Shown: positions 8,362 through 15,943, counted from the first letter of the stretch. The stretch: 47,534 bases of DNA from CAZEHJ01 sp964512485 (GCA_964512485.1 CAZEHJ010000025.1:1-47534), one strand, 5' to 3'. Made by a program: numbers and translations. Notes: generated from the sequence alone by a model not told the origin.

Positions 8362-9102
8362 TCATTCACCTTTGAGCTCGGCAAGCTTGTCGACCATCGC
8401 CCGCCATTCGGGCTGCAGGGCCACGACTTTTTCATACGCCTCAATCGCTTCGTCAATCTGATCCAGCGCTTCCAGTGATTCTGCAATTCCCACCCAGATT
8501 CCGGTCGATTCAGGATACCGTTCTGAATTCATCCGCCAGACGATGAGAGCGTCTTCATGGTTGCCGGCTTCAGCCAAGCGCTCGGCGACCGTGTTGGTTT
8601 CCCATTCCCGGAAGTCGTAGGCGCCGGAATTGTCGTGGTTTTCCCTAAGCTCTTCGAATTTCTCGACGGCTGCTTGGCCGCCTCCGTCGTGGGCAGCTAA
8701 CAACATTTCCTGACCGAGAATCCGTGGTTTTGCCGTTCCCCGGTGACAGGTTTTGCAGGTGACTTCAACCGGAGGATTGTCCCTGTCGCTGAGACCAACA
8801 AGCAGTTCTTCATTGATGGTTTCAAGCATGCGGAGCATGAATCGAGCCTTGTCCTTGTTGGGATTCTCATCGCTGGCGAAGTTCATACCCTGCCCGTTTT
8901 CATTTCGGACGTGACAGTGTGTGCATCGCACTCCGAGCGCAAAAGCGAAGTGTCTCATTTCAGAGACGACCGCAGCCCTCGTCATGTCTTTGGGGAAAAA
9001 CTGAAGGTTCTCTGGGGCATTCTGCGCAGACACGTCAGAAACGACAATGGCGAGCAGAGCGGTCAGGCAAAATGCGCCGACCGCGAAATGGTGGTTCTTC
9101 AT
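8362..9102 (-). CDS. Diheme cytochrome c (reaction-centre cytochrome-like) with C-terminal TPRs
   Basis: A 246-residue exported protein with a signal peptide ending at SAQ (residue 27). Two heme-c sites follow: CTHCH (Cys60, Cys63, His64) and CKTCH (Cys116, Cys119, His120). Met49, eleven residues before the first site, and Met89 or Met92 in the helix between the sites are candidate axial ligands, the layout of the photosynthetic reaction-centre cytochrome subunit family. That family is tetraheme in phototrophs; two-heme relatives are common in non-phototrophic bacteria. Residues about 165-246 form two TPR-like helical pairs (AEAGNHEDALIVWRMNSERYPES, DQIDEAIEAYEKVVALQPE), a protein-binding add-on. 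I see no photosynthesis gene nearby, so a role in periplasmic electron transfer is the likely one. It appears to be a single-gene unit. Confidence 0.85.
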   Translation of the reverse strand: MKNHHFAVGAFCLTALLAIVVSDVSAQNAPENLQFFPKDMTRAAVVSEMRHFAFALGVRCTHCHVRNENGQGMNFASDENPNKDKARFMLRMLETINEELLVGLSDRDNPPVEVTCKTCHRGTAKPRILGQEMLLAAHDGGGQAAVEKFEELRENHDNSGAYDFREWETNTVAERLAEAGNHEDALIVWRMNSERYPESTGIWVGIAESLEALDQIDEAIEAYEKVVALQPEWRAMVDKLAELKGE

Positions 9103-9175
9103 GTATGTCTCTCAGTAATACTGGAATGCGAACGTCAACCGCTTCTTTTTCGAGACGGTCGACGAGATATCGTTA

Positions 9176-9511
9176 CTATGGGGTGCCGGAATTTACCCTC
9201 TCGATCTTCACAGCTGTGCCGTACGCGAGAAGCTCTGCCGCACCGCTCATGACCTGACTGGTAACAAAGCGGACGTTCAGAATCGCATCTGCACCTCTGT
9301 TCTCGGCATCCCCTTCCATGCGCTGGAGAGCAGCATTTCTGGCTTCGGTGAGCATCTCGGTGTACTCCTTGATTTCACCCCCGACGAGCATGCGAAGTCC
9401 GGCCAGGATGTCTTTACCAATGTGCTTGGCTCGAATGGTGTTTCCGCGGGCGATGCCAAGGGTTTCTGTAACCTTGTAGCCCGGAATGGAGTCGGTTGTA
9501 ACGGCAATCAT
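9176..9511 (-). CDS. YbjQ/UPF0145 family protein
   Basis: A 111-residue soluble protein of normal length for the YbjQ (UPF0145, putative heavy-metal-binding) family. Family motifs are present: TTDSIPGYKVTETLGIARG at the start, the middle GGEIKEYTEMLTEAR, and the closing GADAILNVRFVTS with AELLAYGTAVKI. The family forms a pentameric beta-alpha ring; its function is not established and the metal-binding name is weakly supported. It follows two small membrane proteins with 12 bp spacing, so the three probably form one transcript. Confidence 0.92.
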   Translation of the reverse strand: MIAVTTDSIPGYKVTETLGIARGNTIRAKHIGKDILAGLRMLVGGEIKEYTEMLTEARNAALQRMEGDAENRGADAILNVRFVTSQVMSGAAELLAYGTAVKIERVNSGTP

Positions 9512-9523
9512 GTTTGGAGGGTT

Positions 9524-9760
9524 TTAGTGTTCGTCTCTGAGTGATCGGTCCGCTTCACGGTCGGACCATCGCTCAAACAGAAGTGATATAATTACGATGG
9601 CCAGACCGATTCCCGCAATACCAAAACCAATTTGCAGCGGTACGGGAAGAAGCCAGTACCAGGAAAAAGCCTCTTTCAAGGGCTCAAAGAAGAACGAAAT
9701 GGCAATCACGACACCGATCAAGATCAGCGCGGCTCCCAGTGTGCGAAAATGGTTATTCAT
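9524..9760 (-). CDS. Small two-helix membrane protein (sister of the upstream gene)
   Basis: I take the start at the ATG at 9760, giving 78 residues; the longer frame to 9805 would overlap the upstream gene deeply. Two hydrophobic helices are visible (LGAALILIGVVIAISFFF and VPLQIGFGIAGIGLAIVIISLLF) joined by a Trp/Tyr/Pro-rich loop. The charged tail after the second helix (ERWSDREADRSLRDEH) closely resembles the tail of the upstream small protein (ERLQDAKTEKGLRDE). It overlaps that gene by 8 bp and precedes the YbjQ gene by 12 bp. I do not recognise a named family. A role alongside YbjQ in the membrane is only suggested by position. Confidence 0.7.
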   Translation of the reverse strand: MNNHFRTLGAALILIGVVIAISFFFEPLKEAFSWYWLLPVPLQIGFGIAGIGLAIVIISLLFERWSDREADRSLRDEH

Positions 9761-10019
9761 CTCGAAGCCCCTTTTCTGTTTTGGCGTCCTGTAGTCGCTC
9801 GACAATGAGTGTTATCAAGACAATAATCGTCCCTAACATGGCCAGAATGATCGCGACGATCAGTTGGGTCGGCACCCGCATTTCAATGAGGAATCGCCAC
9901 ATCCGGACAGTTCCTTCCCATCCGATATAGGTGGAAGAGAAATACAATCCTCCACGCCAGAGTATCCAGCCAATCGTCGTGCTACGAGCGCGGCGGGTAT
10001 GGGATTTGGTTTCAGTCAT
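9753..10019 (-). CDS. Small membrane protein, first gene of the YbjQ cluster
   Basis: An 88-residue protein with a basic N-terminus (TETKSHTRRARS), a moderately hydrophobic, aromatic-rich region with GGLYFSSTYIGWEG, and one strong transmembrane helix near residues 50-72 (TQLIVAIILAMLGTIIVLIT). The acidic/basic tail ends in LRDE, like the next gene. The ATG at 10019 is the only good start. It probably heads a three-gene transcript with the sister membrane protein and YbjQ. No family is recognised. The 104 bp upstream (10020-10123), between this gene and the AI-2E permease stop, show no clear signal. Confidence 0.65.
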   Translation of the reverse strand: MTETKSHTRRARSTTIGWILWRGGLYFSSTYIGWEGTVRMWRFLIEMRVPTQLIVAIILAMLGTIIVLITLIVERLQDAKTEKGLRDE

Positions 10020-10123
10020 AATCAGCGAATGTGAAGCTCAGAAAACCAAGATGCACATGAAATCATCACAGGCTCAACCCCGGCGTCGTGAATCTTTAGA
10101 ATCGACCTTTCTGGCAATCCGGA

Positions 10124-11281
10124 TTATGATTCTTGTTCTCCTGTTTCTGGGTTCGATGTGGAAACTGACGGGTTCTCTGTGACGTCTTCCGGTCCATCAT
10201 TGGACGTTTGCATCGACTTCGGGCGTTCCCCGAGGCTTTCTGAGAACATATCTCCGTAGATGTACCAGACGCCCAGGAACAGGGCCGCGATGATGGGGCC
10301 GAGAATGAATCCGACGGCGCCAAACAGGAAAATCCCTCCCAACGTGCTGATCAGCACCAGAATATCGGGCATTTTGGTGTCCTTTCCGACCAGTCTTGGA
10401 CGCAGAAAATTGTCGACGGTACCAACGACGAGTACGCACCAGAGTGTGAATGCAAGAGCAACTCCGAACGGTCCCTGAGCGAACAGGAAGACGGCAGCCG
10501 GAATCCAGACAAGGGCGGATCCGACAGCCGGAATGATGGACAGCACAATCATGACGGTGGTCCAGAATGCCCAGCCGGGTATACCCGCCATCCAAAAAGC
10601 GCCCCCTGCGAGACCCCCTTGGATCACCCCTATCACGAGGGAGCCTTTGATGACTGCTCCGGCAACGGATACGATTTTGTCGACCAGTTCTTGCTCAGAT
10701 TTTTCTGGCAGTGGGACGTAGTAGAGTATCCGATCCAGAATGGACGAGCCGTCCTTGATGAAGAAGAACATTGAATACAGCAAGACGAACACCTGAAGAG
10801 AAAACGCAGCCGTTCCCCGTGACACTTCGACGACACTATCGGCCAGAAACCTGCCGGCCGCCGCAGCGAATTCGCTCAGCTTTTCAAGAAAATCGGCCTC
10901 TTCGGGAAGAATGCTCGCGAGAATGGGATATCTCGTCAGTAAATCATTCCAGCTTCCAGCGTCGCTGATCTGGCTTTCTATCCAGGGCCGGGCCGCTTGA
11001 CTGATGTCGACCGCTTGCCCCGCAACCAACCCGAGAAATGCAAAAAGGGGAATACCCACGGCGCCGATGAACAAAACCAGCGTCAGAAACGCAGAAAGCG
11101 ATTTCTTCCCATTGGTCTTGCTGCACAGGAAACGCTGACACGGCATTATCATGGCCGCAAAAATGGCTGCCAGCAACAGAGTGATCAGGAAGCTCTTCAC
11201 CATCCAGAGGAAGAGTACTGAGATCGCAATTACCAGAAAAAGAAGAAAGCGCTTCTGAGAGCGGTCCATGAGGGTCGGCAT
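10124..11281 (-). CDS. AI-2E family transporter (PerM/YdiK-like permease)
   Basis: A 385-residue polytopic membrane protein starting at the ATG at 11281. The order of parts is typical: an N-terminal pair of helices, a helix pair, a periplasmic helical region (SQAARPWIESQISDAGSWND, residues about 100-150), then helices that include the family motif region GSALVWIPAAVFL, VDNFLRPRLVGK and LGGIFLFGAVGFILGPIIAAL. The name comes from E. coli TqsA; other members export small solutes or act as Na+/H+ antiporters, so substrate cannot be read from sequence. A polar Ser/Glu/Asn-rich tail of about 35 residues follows the last helix. It is divergent from the phosphate-uptake pair, with 141 bp between the starts. 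Confidence 0.92.
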   Translation of the reverse strand: MPTLMDRSQKRFLLFLVIAISVLFLWMVKSFLITLLLAAIFAAMIMPCQRFLCSKTNGKKSLSAFLTLVLFIGAVGIPLFAFLGLVAGQAVDISQAARPWIESQISDAGSWNDLLTRYPILASILPEEADFLEKLSEFAAAAGRFLADSVVEVSRGTAAFSLQVFVLLYSMFFFIKDGSSILDRILYYVPLPEKSEQELVDKIVSVAGAVIKGSLVIGVIQGGLAGGAFWMAGIPGWAFWTTVMIVLSIIPAVGSALVWIPAAVFLFAQGPFGVALAFTLWCVLVVGTVDNFLRPRLVGKDTKMPDILVLISTLGGIFLFGAVGFILGPIIAALFLGVWYIYGDMFSESLGERPKSMQTSNDGPEDVTENPSVSTSNPETGEQES

Positions 11282-11350
11282 GTTTTTACCCGCTTGAATG
11301 AGTCCGTAATGTAGGGGCAACCATCAAGATGCTGCTAGCACTTTTTTCAC

Positions 11351-11368
11351 CTGTCATATCCCTGTTGA
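11351..11368 (+). promoter_or_regulatory. PHO-box-like sequence upstream of the phosphate transporter operon
   Basis: CTGTCATATCCCTGTTGA matches the PhoB box at 13 of 18 positions. The first half-site CTGTCAT is perfect and the second starts exactly 11 bp later with CTGT. A further near-copy, CCGTCAT, lies at 11383-11389, and a TACATTTA element at 11374-11381 resembles the Bacteroidota -7 box. It sits 54 bp before the DUF47-PiT genes, which suits phosphate control. The match is read by eye. Confidence 0.5.
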
Positions 11369-11422
11369 TGTGATACATTTAACCGTCATACTCTCAATCG
11401 CAATTCTTTCAAGATCTGAACG

Positions 11423-12106
11423 ATGAAAACAACGAATCCACTTGGGCGACTGTTCGGGCCAAACCCATTCAGCTTGCTCAAAGAACATATGAGAGTTGCA
11501 TTGTCCTGTGCGGAGGAGTTACCTGCTTTGTTCGAAGCATTGCTGAAAGGCGACCAGTCTGAAGTGATTCGGCGCAAAGACAACATTTTCGCTTTCGAGC
11601 AAGACGCTGATGACATTCACAAGAAAGTTCGTCAGCACCTTCCCAGAACATTTTTGTTGCCCGTAAATCGACGGGACCTGTTGGATCTTCTCGAAATGCA
11701 GGACAAGATTGCAGACGTAACGCAAGATGTTGCTGGACTGCTGGTTGAACGACAGATGACCGTTCCTGATGGAATTAAGGAGCACATCTTGCCATTCGTG
11801 GAGGAGTGTGTCAAAGTATGTCGTTACGGCGCCACCATTGTTGAAGAACTGGACGAACTTTTGGAAACAGGATTTTCAGGTCCAGAAGCAGAATCTGTCA
11901 GTGCAATGATCGACACCTTGAATGAGATGGAGGACGTATCCGACGAGCGCGGTATGGATATAGCTCGCGCCCTGTTCAACTACGAGGACCAGATGAATCC
12001 GGTCTCTGTGATTTTCTGGCACCGACTCATTGAATGGATTGGAGACACCGCTGACTATTCAGAAGCTGTCGGAAATCGTCTTCGTCTGATGATCGCCTCG
12101 AAATAA
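11423..12106 (+). CDS. DUF47/TIGR00153 PhoU-like accessory protein of the phosphate transporter
   Basis: A 227-residue soluble, almost all-helical protein of the DUF47 (TIGR00153) family, a distant PhoU relative. Motifs include IRRKDNIFAFEQDADDIHKKVRQHLPRTFLLPVNR with its acidic metal-binding residues, DLLDLLEMQDKIADVTQDVA, and the closing HRLIEWIGDTADYSEAVGNRLRLM. These are standard for proteins encoded directly before a Pit phosphate transporter, where they are thought to modulate the transporter. The PiT gene follows after 47 bp on the same strand, so the pair is an operon. A candidate PHO box lies upstream. Confidence 0.93.
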   Translation: MKTTNPLGRLFGPNPFSLLKEHMRVALSCAEELPALFEALLKGDQSEVIRRKDNIFAFEQDADDIHKKVRQHLPRTFLLPVNRRDLLDLLEMQDKIADVTQDVAGLLVERQMTVPDGIKEHILPFVEECVKVCRYGATIVEELDELLETGFSGPEAESVSAMIDTLNEMEDVSDERGMDIARALFNYEDQMNPVSVIFWHRLIEWIGDTADYSEAVGNRLRLMIASK

Positions 12107-12153
12107 ACGTCATCGAGCCTGTCTTTCCTGTCACCCCCTTAATACTTCCTAAC

Positions 12154-13422
12154 ATGGAAATTATCGTTCAATATGGCCCCTGGTTCATCGGATTAGCCCT
12201 CCTGTTCGGACTGTACATGACCTGGGGTGTTGGTGCCAACGACCTGGCAAACGCCATGGGTACGTCCGTTGGCGCTGGTGCACTGACCGTAAGGCAGGCG
12301 ATAATTATCGCCGCTGTATTTGAATTCGCTGGAGCCGTACTGGCAGGCGGAAGCGTGACCAGTACGATTCGAAAAGGGATCATCGAACCCTCCGGCTTGG
12401 AGGCGAATCCCGAGTATCTGGTCTATGGGATGCTGGCCGCCCTGCTTTCGGCAGGTTTCTGGTTGATGATCGCTTCGCAAAGAGGGTGGCCTGTCTCTAC
12501 GACCCACTCCATCGTCGGAGCCCTCGTCGGATTTGGAATCGTCGGCATAGGTGTCGACAGCGTGAACTGGGGCAAAATAGTCTCAATCGTTATCAGTTGG
12601 GTGGCTTCCCCGATGCTCGGAGGATTCCTGGCGTACATGTTCATGCAATCGATTCGAAAGTTGATTCTGAACAATCCGGACCCGTTTGAGGCTGCAAAAA
12701 AGTGGGGTCCGTACTACATCTTTCTGGTCGGATTTGTGATTTCCCTGGTTACGATAACAAAGGGACTAAAACATCTGGATATCGATATTTCCATGATCAA
12801 CGGCTTCCTGATGTCGGTTCTGGTCGGAGTGATCACAGCATTGGCGGGTGGGTACCTTTTGCGCCGTGCTCAAAGAGACCTGGAGGCCGAAAAGGACTAC
12901 CGCTTCGCCAGTGTAGAAAAGGTCTTCGCGCCTATGATGATATTCACAGCATGTGCCATGGCATTTGCTCACGGATCGAACGATGTAGCAAACGGAATCG
13001 GTCCACTCGCCGCGATTGTCAGTACAGTGAACAGCGGCGGAGCGATTCTTCAAGAATCGACGCTTCCGATCTGGATCCTCCTGGTAGGGGGCCTCGGCAT
13101 CGTGACCGGTCTGGTAACCATGGGCTACCGGGTGATGCGCACGATCGGGAAGAAAATAACCGAGCTGACTCCGACGCGCGGATTCTGCGCCGAGTTGGCG
13201 GCAGCATCAACGGTTGTTATAGCTTCAGGTACCGGACTTCCGGTTTCGACGACCCACATTCTGGTTGGAGCCGTCATGGGGGTTGGCCTTGCACGAGGTA
13301 TCGGAGCGTTGGACCTGAGGATGATCGGCAAAATCGTCGCCTCCTGGATCATAACGCTCCCGATCGCAGGTGTTGTTGCTGCGTTGCTGTTCTTCCTCTT
13401 CAAAGGCATATTCGGAGGATGA
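12154..13422 (+). CDS. pit: PiT-family inorganic phosphate transporter
   Basis: A 422-residue inner-membrane protein of the PiT family, which imports phosphate, often as a metal-phosphate complex, driven by an ion gradient. The two inverted repeats carry the two signature motifs: GANDLANAMGTSVGAGALT near residue 28 and GSNDVANGIGPLAAIV near residue 275. The paired STTHSIVG and STTHILVGAVMGVG loops complete the duplicated transport domain. About ten transmembrane helices can be counted with a polar cytoplasmic loop (RRAQRDLEAEKDYRFASVEK) in the middle. It is the second gene of the DUF47-PiT operon. The downstream zinc-ribbon gene is convergent with only 9 bp between the ends and no visible hairpin. 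Confidence 0.96.
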   Translation: MEIIVQYGPWFIGLALLFGLYMTWGVGANDLANAMGTSVGAGALTVRQAIIIAAVFEFAGAVLAGGSVTSTIRKGIIEPSGLEANPEYLVYGMLAALLSAGFWLMIASQRGWPVSTTHSIVGALVGFGIVGIGVDSVNWGKIVSIVISWVASPMLGGFLAYMFMQSIRKLILNNPDPFEAAKKWGPYYIFLVGFVISLVTITKGLKHLDIDISMINGFLMSVLVGVITALAGGYLLRRAQRDLEAEKDYRFASVEKVFAPMMIFTACAMAFAHGSNDVANGIGPLAAIVSTVNSGGAILQESTLPIWILLVGGLGIVTGLVTMGYRVMRTIGKKITELTPTRGFCAELAAASTVVIASGTGLPVSTTHILVGAVMGVGLARGIGALDLRMIGKIVASWIITLPIAGVVAALLFFLFKGIFGG

Positions 13423-13431
13423 CGCCTGGGG

Positions 13432-13644
13432 TCAAGGACTGAATATCAGATCCAGAACATTGCTCACGGTCTTCGTCGATCCTTTGTAGAACTCCGTATA
13501 GGAACAGCGCAAACAGGAAACGGCGGTAAATTTTCTGTTCTGGACGTCGAATATCCGTGACAGTCCTTCTCCTGTGGTTCGAATTCCATCGGTTTCGAAC
13601 TCGGTATGATTACATTTGGGGCACTTCCAATTCTGATGTTGCAT
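13432..13644 (-). CDS. Small zinc-ribbon protein (DUF2082-like)
   Basis: A 70-residue protein starting at the ATG at 13644. Two Cys pairs (CPKC at residues 7-10 and CLRC further on) frame a compact zinc ribbon, followed by SYTEFYKGSTKTVSNVLDLIF. The pattern WKCPKCNHTEFETDGIRTTG...AVSCLRCSYTEFYKG is that of the zinc-ribbon family PF09855 (DUF2082), described as nucleic-acid-binding without a known role. The frame continues upstream for 38 more codons but that part lies inside the divergent GH18 signal peptide and is not supported. Its start codon and that of the GH18 gene share the same CATG. Confidence 0.85.
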   Translation of the reverse strand: MQHQNWKCPKCNHTEFETDGIRTTGEGLSRIFDVQNRKFTAVSCLRCSYTEFYKGSTKTVSNVLDLIFSP

Positions 13645-14731
13645 GCTGTTTTCCGTTGATGAGTTTATAAAGCGTACGGGTCTTCTGGCTTCCCGTTGCA
13701 TTCTTCTGACAGCCGGGCTTTTTCTCGTCCCGCTGGAAATGAACGCCCAGGAGGTCATCGTCTATGGCGCTGGTGGAGTCCGTCGAGGGGCGAATACCTT
13801 CAAGGATCATGCACATCAGATTGACGTGATCTCACCTCAGTCCTACAGTGTCGATTCTCTTGGTAATGTGAGAGGTTCCGTTCCTGAAAGACTGTGGAAG
13901 GAGGCCAAAGAAACAGGCACACGCCTCATGCCGCTGATCATGAATCCCGGATTCAACCAGAAGGTGATGCACGCGTTACTGGCCAATTCTGAAGCACAGG
14001 CAAAGACCATTGAGTTCATGGTGAAGGAGGGAGTCTCGAAGGGGTTCTGGGGATGGCAATTTGATTTCGAAAACATCGATCGTCACCAGAAAGAAGCGTT
14101 CACCTTGTTCTTCCAGAATGCCGCGGCAGCACTCCACGAAGCCGGTATGACGGCCTCTGTGGCCGTGGTTCCGACAAACGACCAGGCTGAGGAGCGGGGA
14201 TTCTCCCGCTACATGCAGGACAATTGGCGTGGCAATTTCGACATGAAGGCTATCGCCGAGGCCGGCGACTTCCTTTCCCTGATGACATACGCTCAACATG
14301 GTGGACCGACAGCACCGGGCCCTATTGCAGGATTGCCCTGGATGAAAGAGATGCTGGATTATGCACTCGAACAAGGAGTCCCGATCGAAAAAATCTCCCT
14401 TGGTCTACCATTCTATTCGGGATACTGGCACCCGGATTCGTTCGGAGACCGATCGGTAAAGGTCCGGGGGAGGGAAGTTCATCACTCTCTGGCGGATTCA
14501 CTCTTGAGGACCAACGATGTTGAGAGCATCTGGCTCGCAGATCAGGGCGTGACGTACGGATTCTGGCAACAATACGGCGTTTTCCACTGGATTTTTCTGG
14601 AGAACGTTCGCTCAATGAAGGCCAAGCTGGATCTGTTCGATGAGTATCCGGGCCTGCGCGGCGTTTCCATCTGGGTCCTCGGAGCAGAAGATCCCGCGGT
14701 GTGGGACGTGATGGCCGAACGACTTAACTGA
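13643..14731 (+). CDS. Secreted glycoside hydrolase family 18 protein (YaaH/chitinase-like)
   Basis: A 362-residue exported GH18 enzyme. The signal peptide is long, with hydrophobic core LLTAGLFLVPLE and cleavage after NAQ near residue 36. The barrel motif GWQFDFENID carries the catalytic pair Asp141 and Glu143 (the DxxDxDxE motif in shortened form; the first Asp is replaced). SLMTYAQHG supplies the usual strand-6 Met-Tyr, and GLPFYSGYWH and GVSIWVLGAEDP match strands 7-8, the latter with the conserved Trp. The family includes chitinases, endo-N-acetylglucosaminidases and peptidoglycan-acting YaaH-like enzymes; the last are the closest by feel. The ATG at 13643 overlaps the divergent zinc-ribbon start by two bases. 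No alternative start lies between it and the signal core. Confidence 0.87.
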   Translation: MLFSVDEFIKRTGLLASRCILLTAGLFLVPLEMNAQEVIVYGAGGVRRGANTFKDHAHQIDVISPQSYSVDSLGNVRGSVPERLWKEAKETGTRLMPLIMNPGFNQKVMHALLANSEAQAKTIEFMVKEGVSKGFWGWQFDFENIDRHQKEAFTLFFQNAAAALHEAGMTASVAVVPTNDQAEERGFSRYMQDNWRGNFDMKAIAEAGDFLSLMTYAQHGGPTAPGPIAGLPWMKEMLDYALEQGVPIEKISLGLPFYSGYWHPDSFGDRSVKVRGREVHHSLADSLLRTNDVESIWLADQGVTYGFWQQYGVFHWIFLENVRSMKAKLDLFDEYPGLRGVSIWVLGAEDPAVWDVMAERLN

Positions 14732-14736
14732 GTTCG

Positions 14737-14836
14737 NNNNNNNNNNNNNNNNNNNNNNNNNNNNNNNNNNNNNNNNNNNNNNNNNNNNNNNNNNNNNNNN
14801 NNNNNNNNNNNNNNNNNNNNNNNNNNNNNNNNNNNN
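14737..14836. other. Assembly gap of 100 N flanked by an identical 55-bp sequence
   Basis: Exactly 100 N. The 55 bases before it (14682-14736) are identical to the 55 bases after it (14837-14891), covering the 3' end and stop of the GH18 gene. This is the signature of two contig ends that overlap by an assembler k-mer but were joined with a fixed-length gap, so the true sequence probably has no gap here and only one copy. The break sits at a tandem repeat. Confidence 0.9.
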
Positions 14837-14891
14837 GAGCAGAAGATCCCGCGGTGTGGGACGTGATGGCCGAACGACTTAACTGAGTTCG

Positions 14892-14972
14892 AATGCTCCG
14901 AATGCCCGGAATGCTCGGAATGCCCGGAATGCTCGTAATGCTCGGAATGCCCGGAATGCCCGGAATGCGTCG
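14892..14972. repeat. 9-bp tandem repeat (AATGCYCGG)n
   Basis: Nine consecutive 9-bp units based on AATGCYCGG, with unit variants AATGCTCCG, AATGCCCGG (four times), AATGCTCGG (twice), AATGCTCGT and a final decayed AATGCGTCG. It lies between the convergent GH18 and YheT-like genes and directly follows the contig break. Copy number may be under-assembled. It encodes nothing that I can support. Confidence 0.9.
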
Positions 14973-14981
14973 CATCTATGA

Positions 14982-15932
14982 TCAACTTGCGCAAGCACCC
15001 AGAAATTCGACCGCCCTGCGTTCTGTCCAGTACATTTCGCGGTCGAAAAAACCGACATGACCTCCGTATTGAGGCGCTTCCAGGAAGAGATGATTGCTCT
15101 GTTTTGCTTCGTCTTCCGGATAGCACCGTTCAGGAAGAAATGGATCATCCAGAGCCGAGATCATCAGCGTCGGTACGCTAATGGAAGTAAGGAATTGTCG
15201 GCTGCTGCATTGGGCCCAGTAGTGCTCGGCATCCCTGAATCCATGGAGGGGAGCGGTGTATTGGTCATCGAAATCCTGAAAGGTCCGGATCGAGGAGTAG
15301 CCGTCCATACTCACCTGGTCCGGAAACAGTCTGGCTTTTTCTTCAATCTTGCCCCGCAATGAGCGCAGAAAATTGTACATGTAAGGACGATTCTGGGTTT
15401 GGGCCAATTGATTTGAACTGGCTTTCAGATCGCACGGGACTGATATGGCAACGGCTGCATCAATACCATTTTGCTCCGGGGTTTCACCCAGATACTTCAA
15501 CATCAAGTTGCCGCCCAGCGAAAACCCGACTGCAGAAGTGTGTCGATATTGATCCCCTATATGATTCAGGATTGTGATCAAGTCGTATGTCGCTCCGCTG
15601 TGATATGATGAGGCGAGTCTGTTCGTCTGGCCCGAGCAACCGCGGAAATTGACGGCGCAAATATTCCATCCGGCGGCAGAAAGAGCCTGCGTCATGCCTC
15701 GCATGTATGGTCGGTCGGCCGATCCTTCGAGACCGTGAAGCAAGATGGCGATTCGATCGGAGTGGTTGTCGATCAGATCCAGATCGATGAAATCCGAATC
15801 TGGTGTCTCAATTCTTTCTCTTCTGTAGTCCGGTCGGGGCACACGACGAAATTTGCCCGCATACATCGTGTGCAGGTGCCCGCTTCGAAATACGAGGGGC
15901 GGCAGGTAGGTGGGTGTAGGATTGAATGGCAA
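14982..15932 (-). CDS. YheT-family alpha/beta hydrolase
   Basis: A 316-residue soluble alpha/beta hydrolase of the YheT/ABHD1-3 family. Family landmarks: the opening FRSGHLHTMYAG, the LLHGLEGSADRPYMRGM oxyanion region, NFRGCSGQTNRL, the nucleophile elbow GFSLGGN (Ser138), the acid in ISALDDPFLP and the catalytic His in QYGGHVGFF. Relatives act on esters and lipids; the bacterial substrate is not known. The start is a TTG at 15932: the family-conserved N-terminal motif begins before the first in-frame ATG, so the TTG is required. It begins 11 bp after the stop of the FAD oxidoreductase, on the same strand, so the two are probably cotranscribed with the upstream peroxiredoxin. Confidence 0.9.
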   Translation of the reverse strand: MPFNPTPTYLPPLVFRSGHLHTMYAGKFRRVPRPDYRRERIETPDSDFIDLDLIDNHSDRIAILLHGLEGSADRPYMRGMTQALSAAGWNICAVNFRGCSGQTNRLASSYHSGATYDLITILNHIGDQYRHTSAVGFSLGGNLMLKYLGETPEQNGIDAAVAISVPCDLKASSNQLAQTQNRPYMYNFLRSLRGKIEEKARLFPDQVSMDGYSSIRTFQDFDDQYTAPLHGFRDAEHYWAQCSSRQFLTSISVPTLMISALDDPFLPERCYPEDEAKQSNHLFLEAPQYGGHVGFFDREMYWTERRAVEFLGACAS

Positions 15933-15943
15933 AGTGGCAGGCG

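Noticed and set aside
8362..9102. Photosynthesis gene cluster
   Set aside because: Only the cytochrome domain resembles a reaction-centre subunit; no pigment or reaction-centre genes occur in the window.
10124..11281. Quorum-sensing AI-2 exporter as a firm function
   Set aside because: The family name is historical and members have different substrates; nothing nearby concerns AI-2.
12702..13442. A 246-codon frame overlapping the PiT gene
   Set aside because: Composition is Arg/Cys/Gly-rich out-of-frame text, while the PiT frame carries both signature motifs.
14892..14972. CRISPR array
   Set aside because: Units are 9 bp with no spacers; it is a plain tandem repeat and no cas genes are present.
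14542..15126. A His/Ser/Gly repeat peptide on the minus strand across the 9-bp repeat
   Set aside because: The frame arises only because the unit is 9 bp; it runs through an N gap and the coding ends of two real genes.
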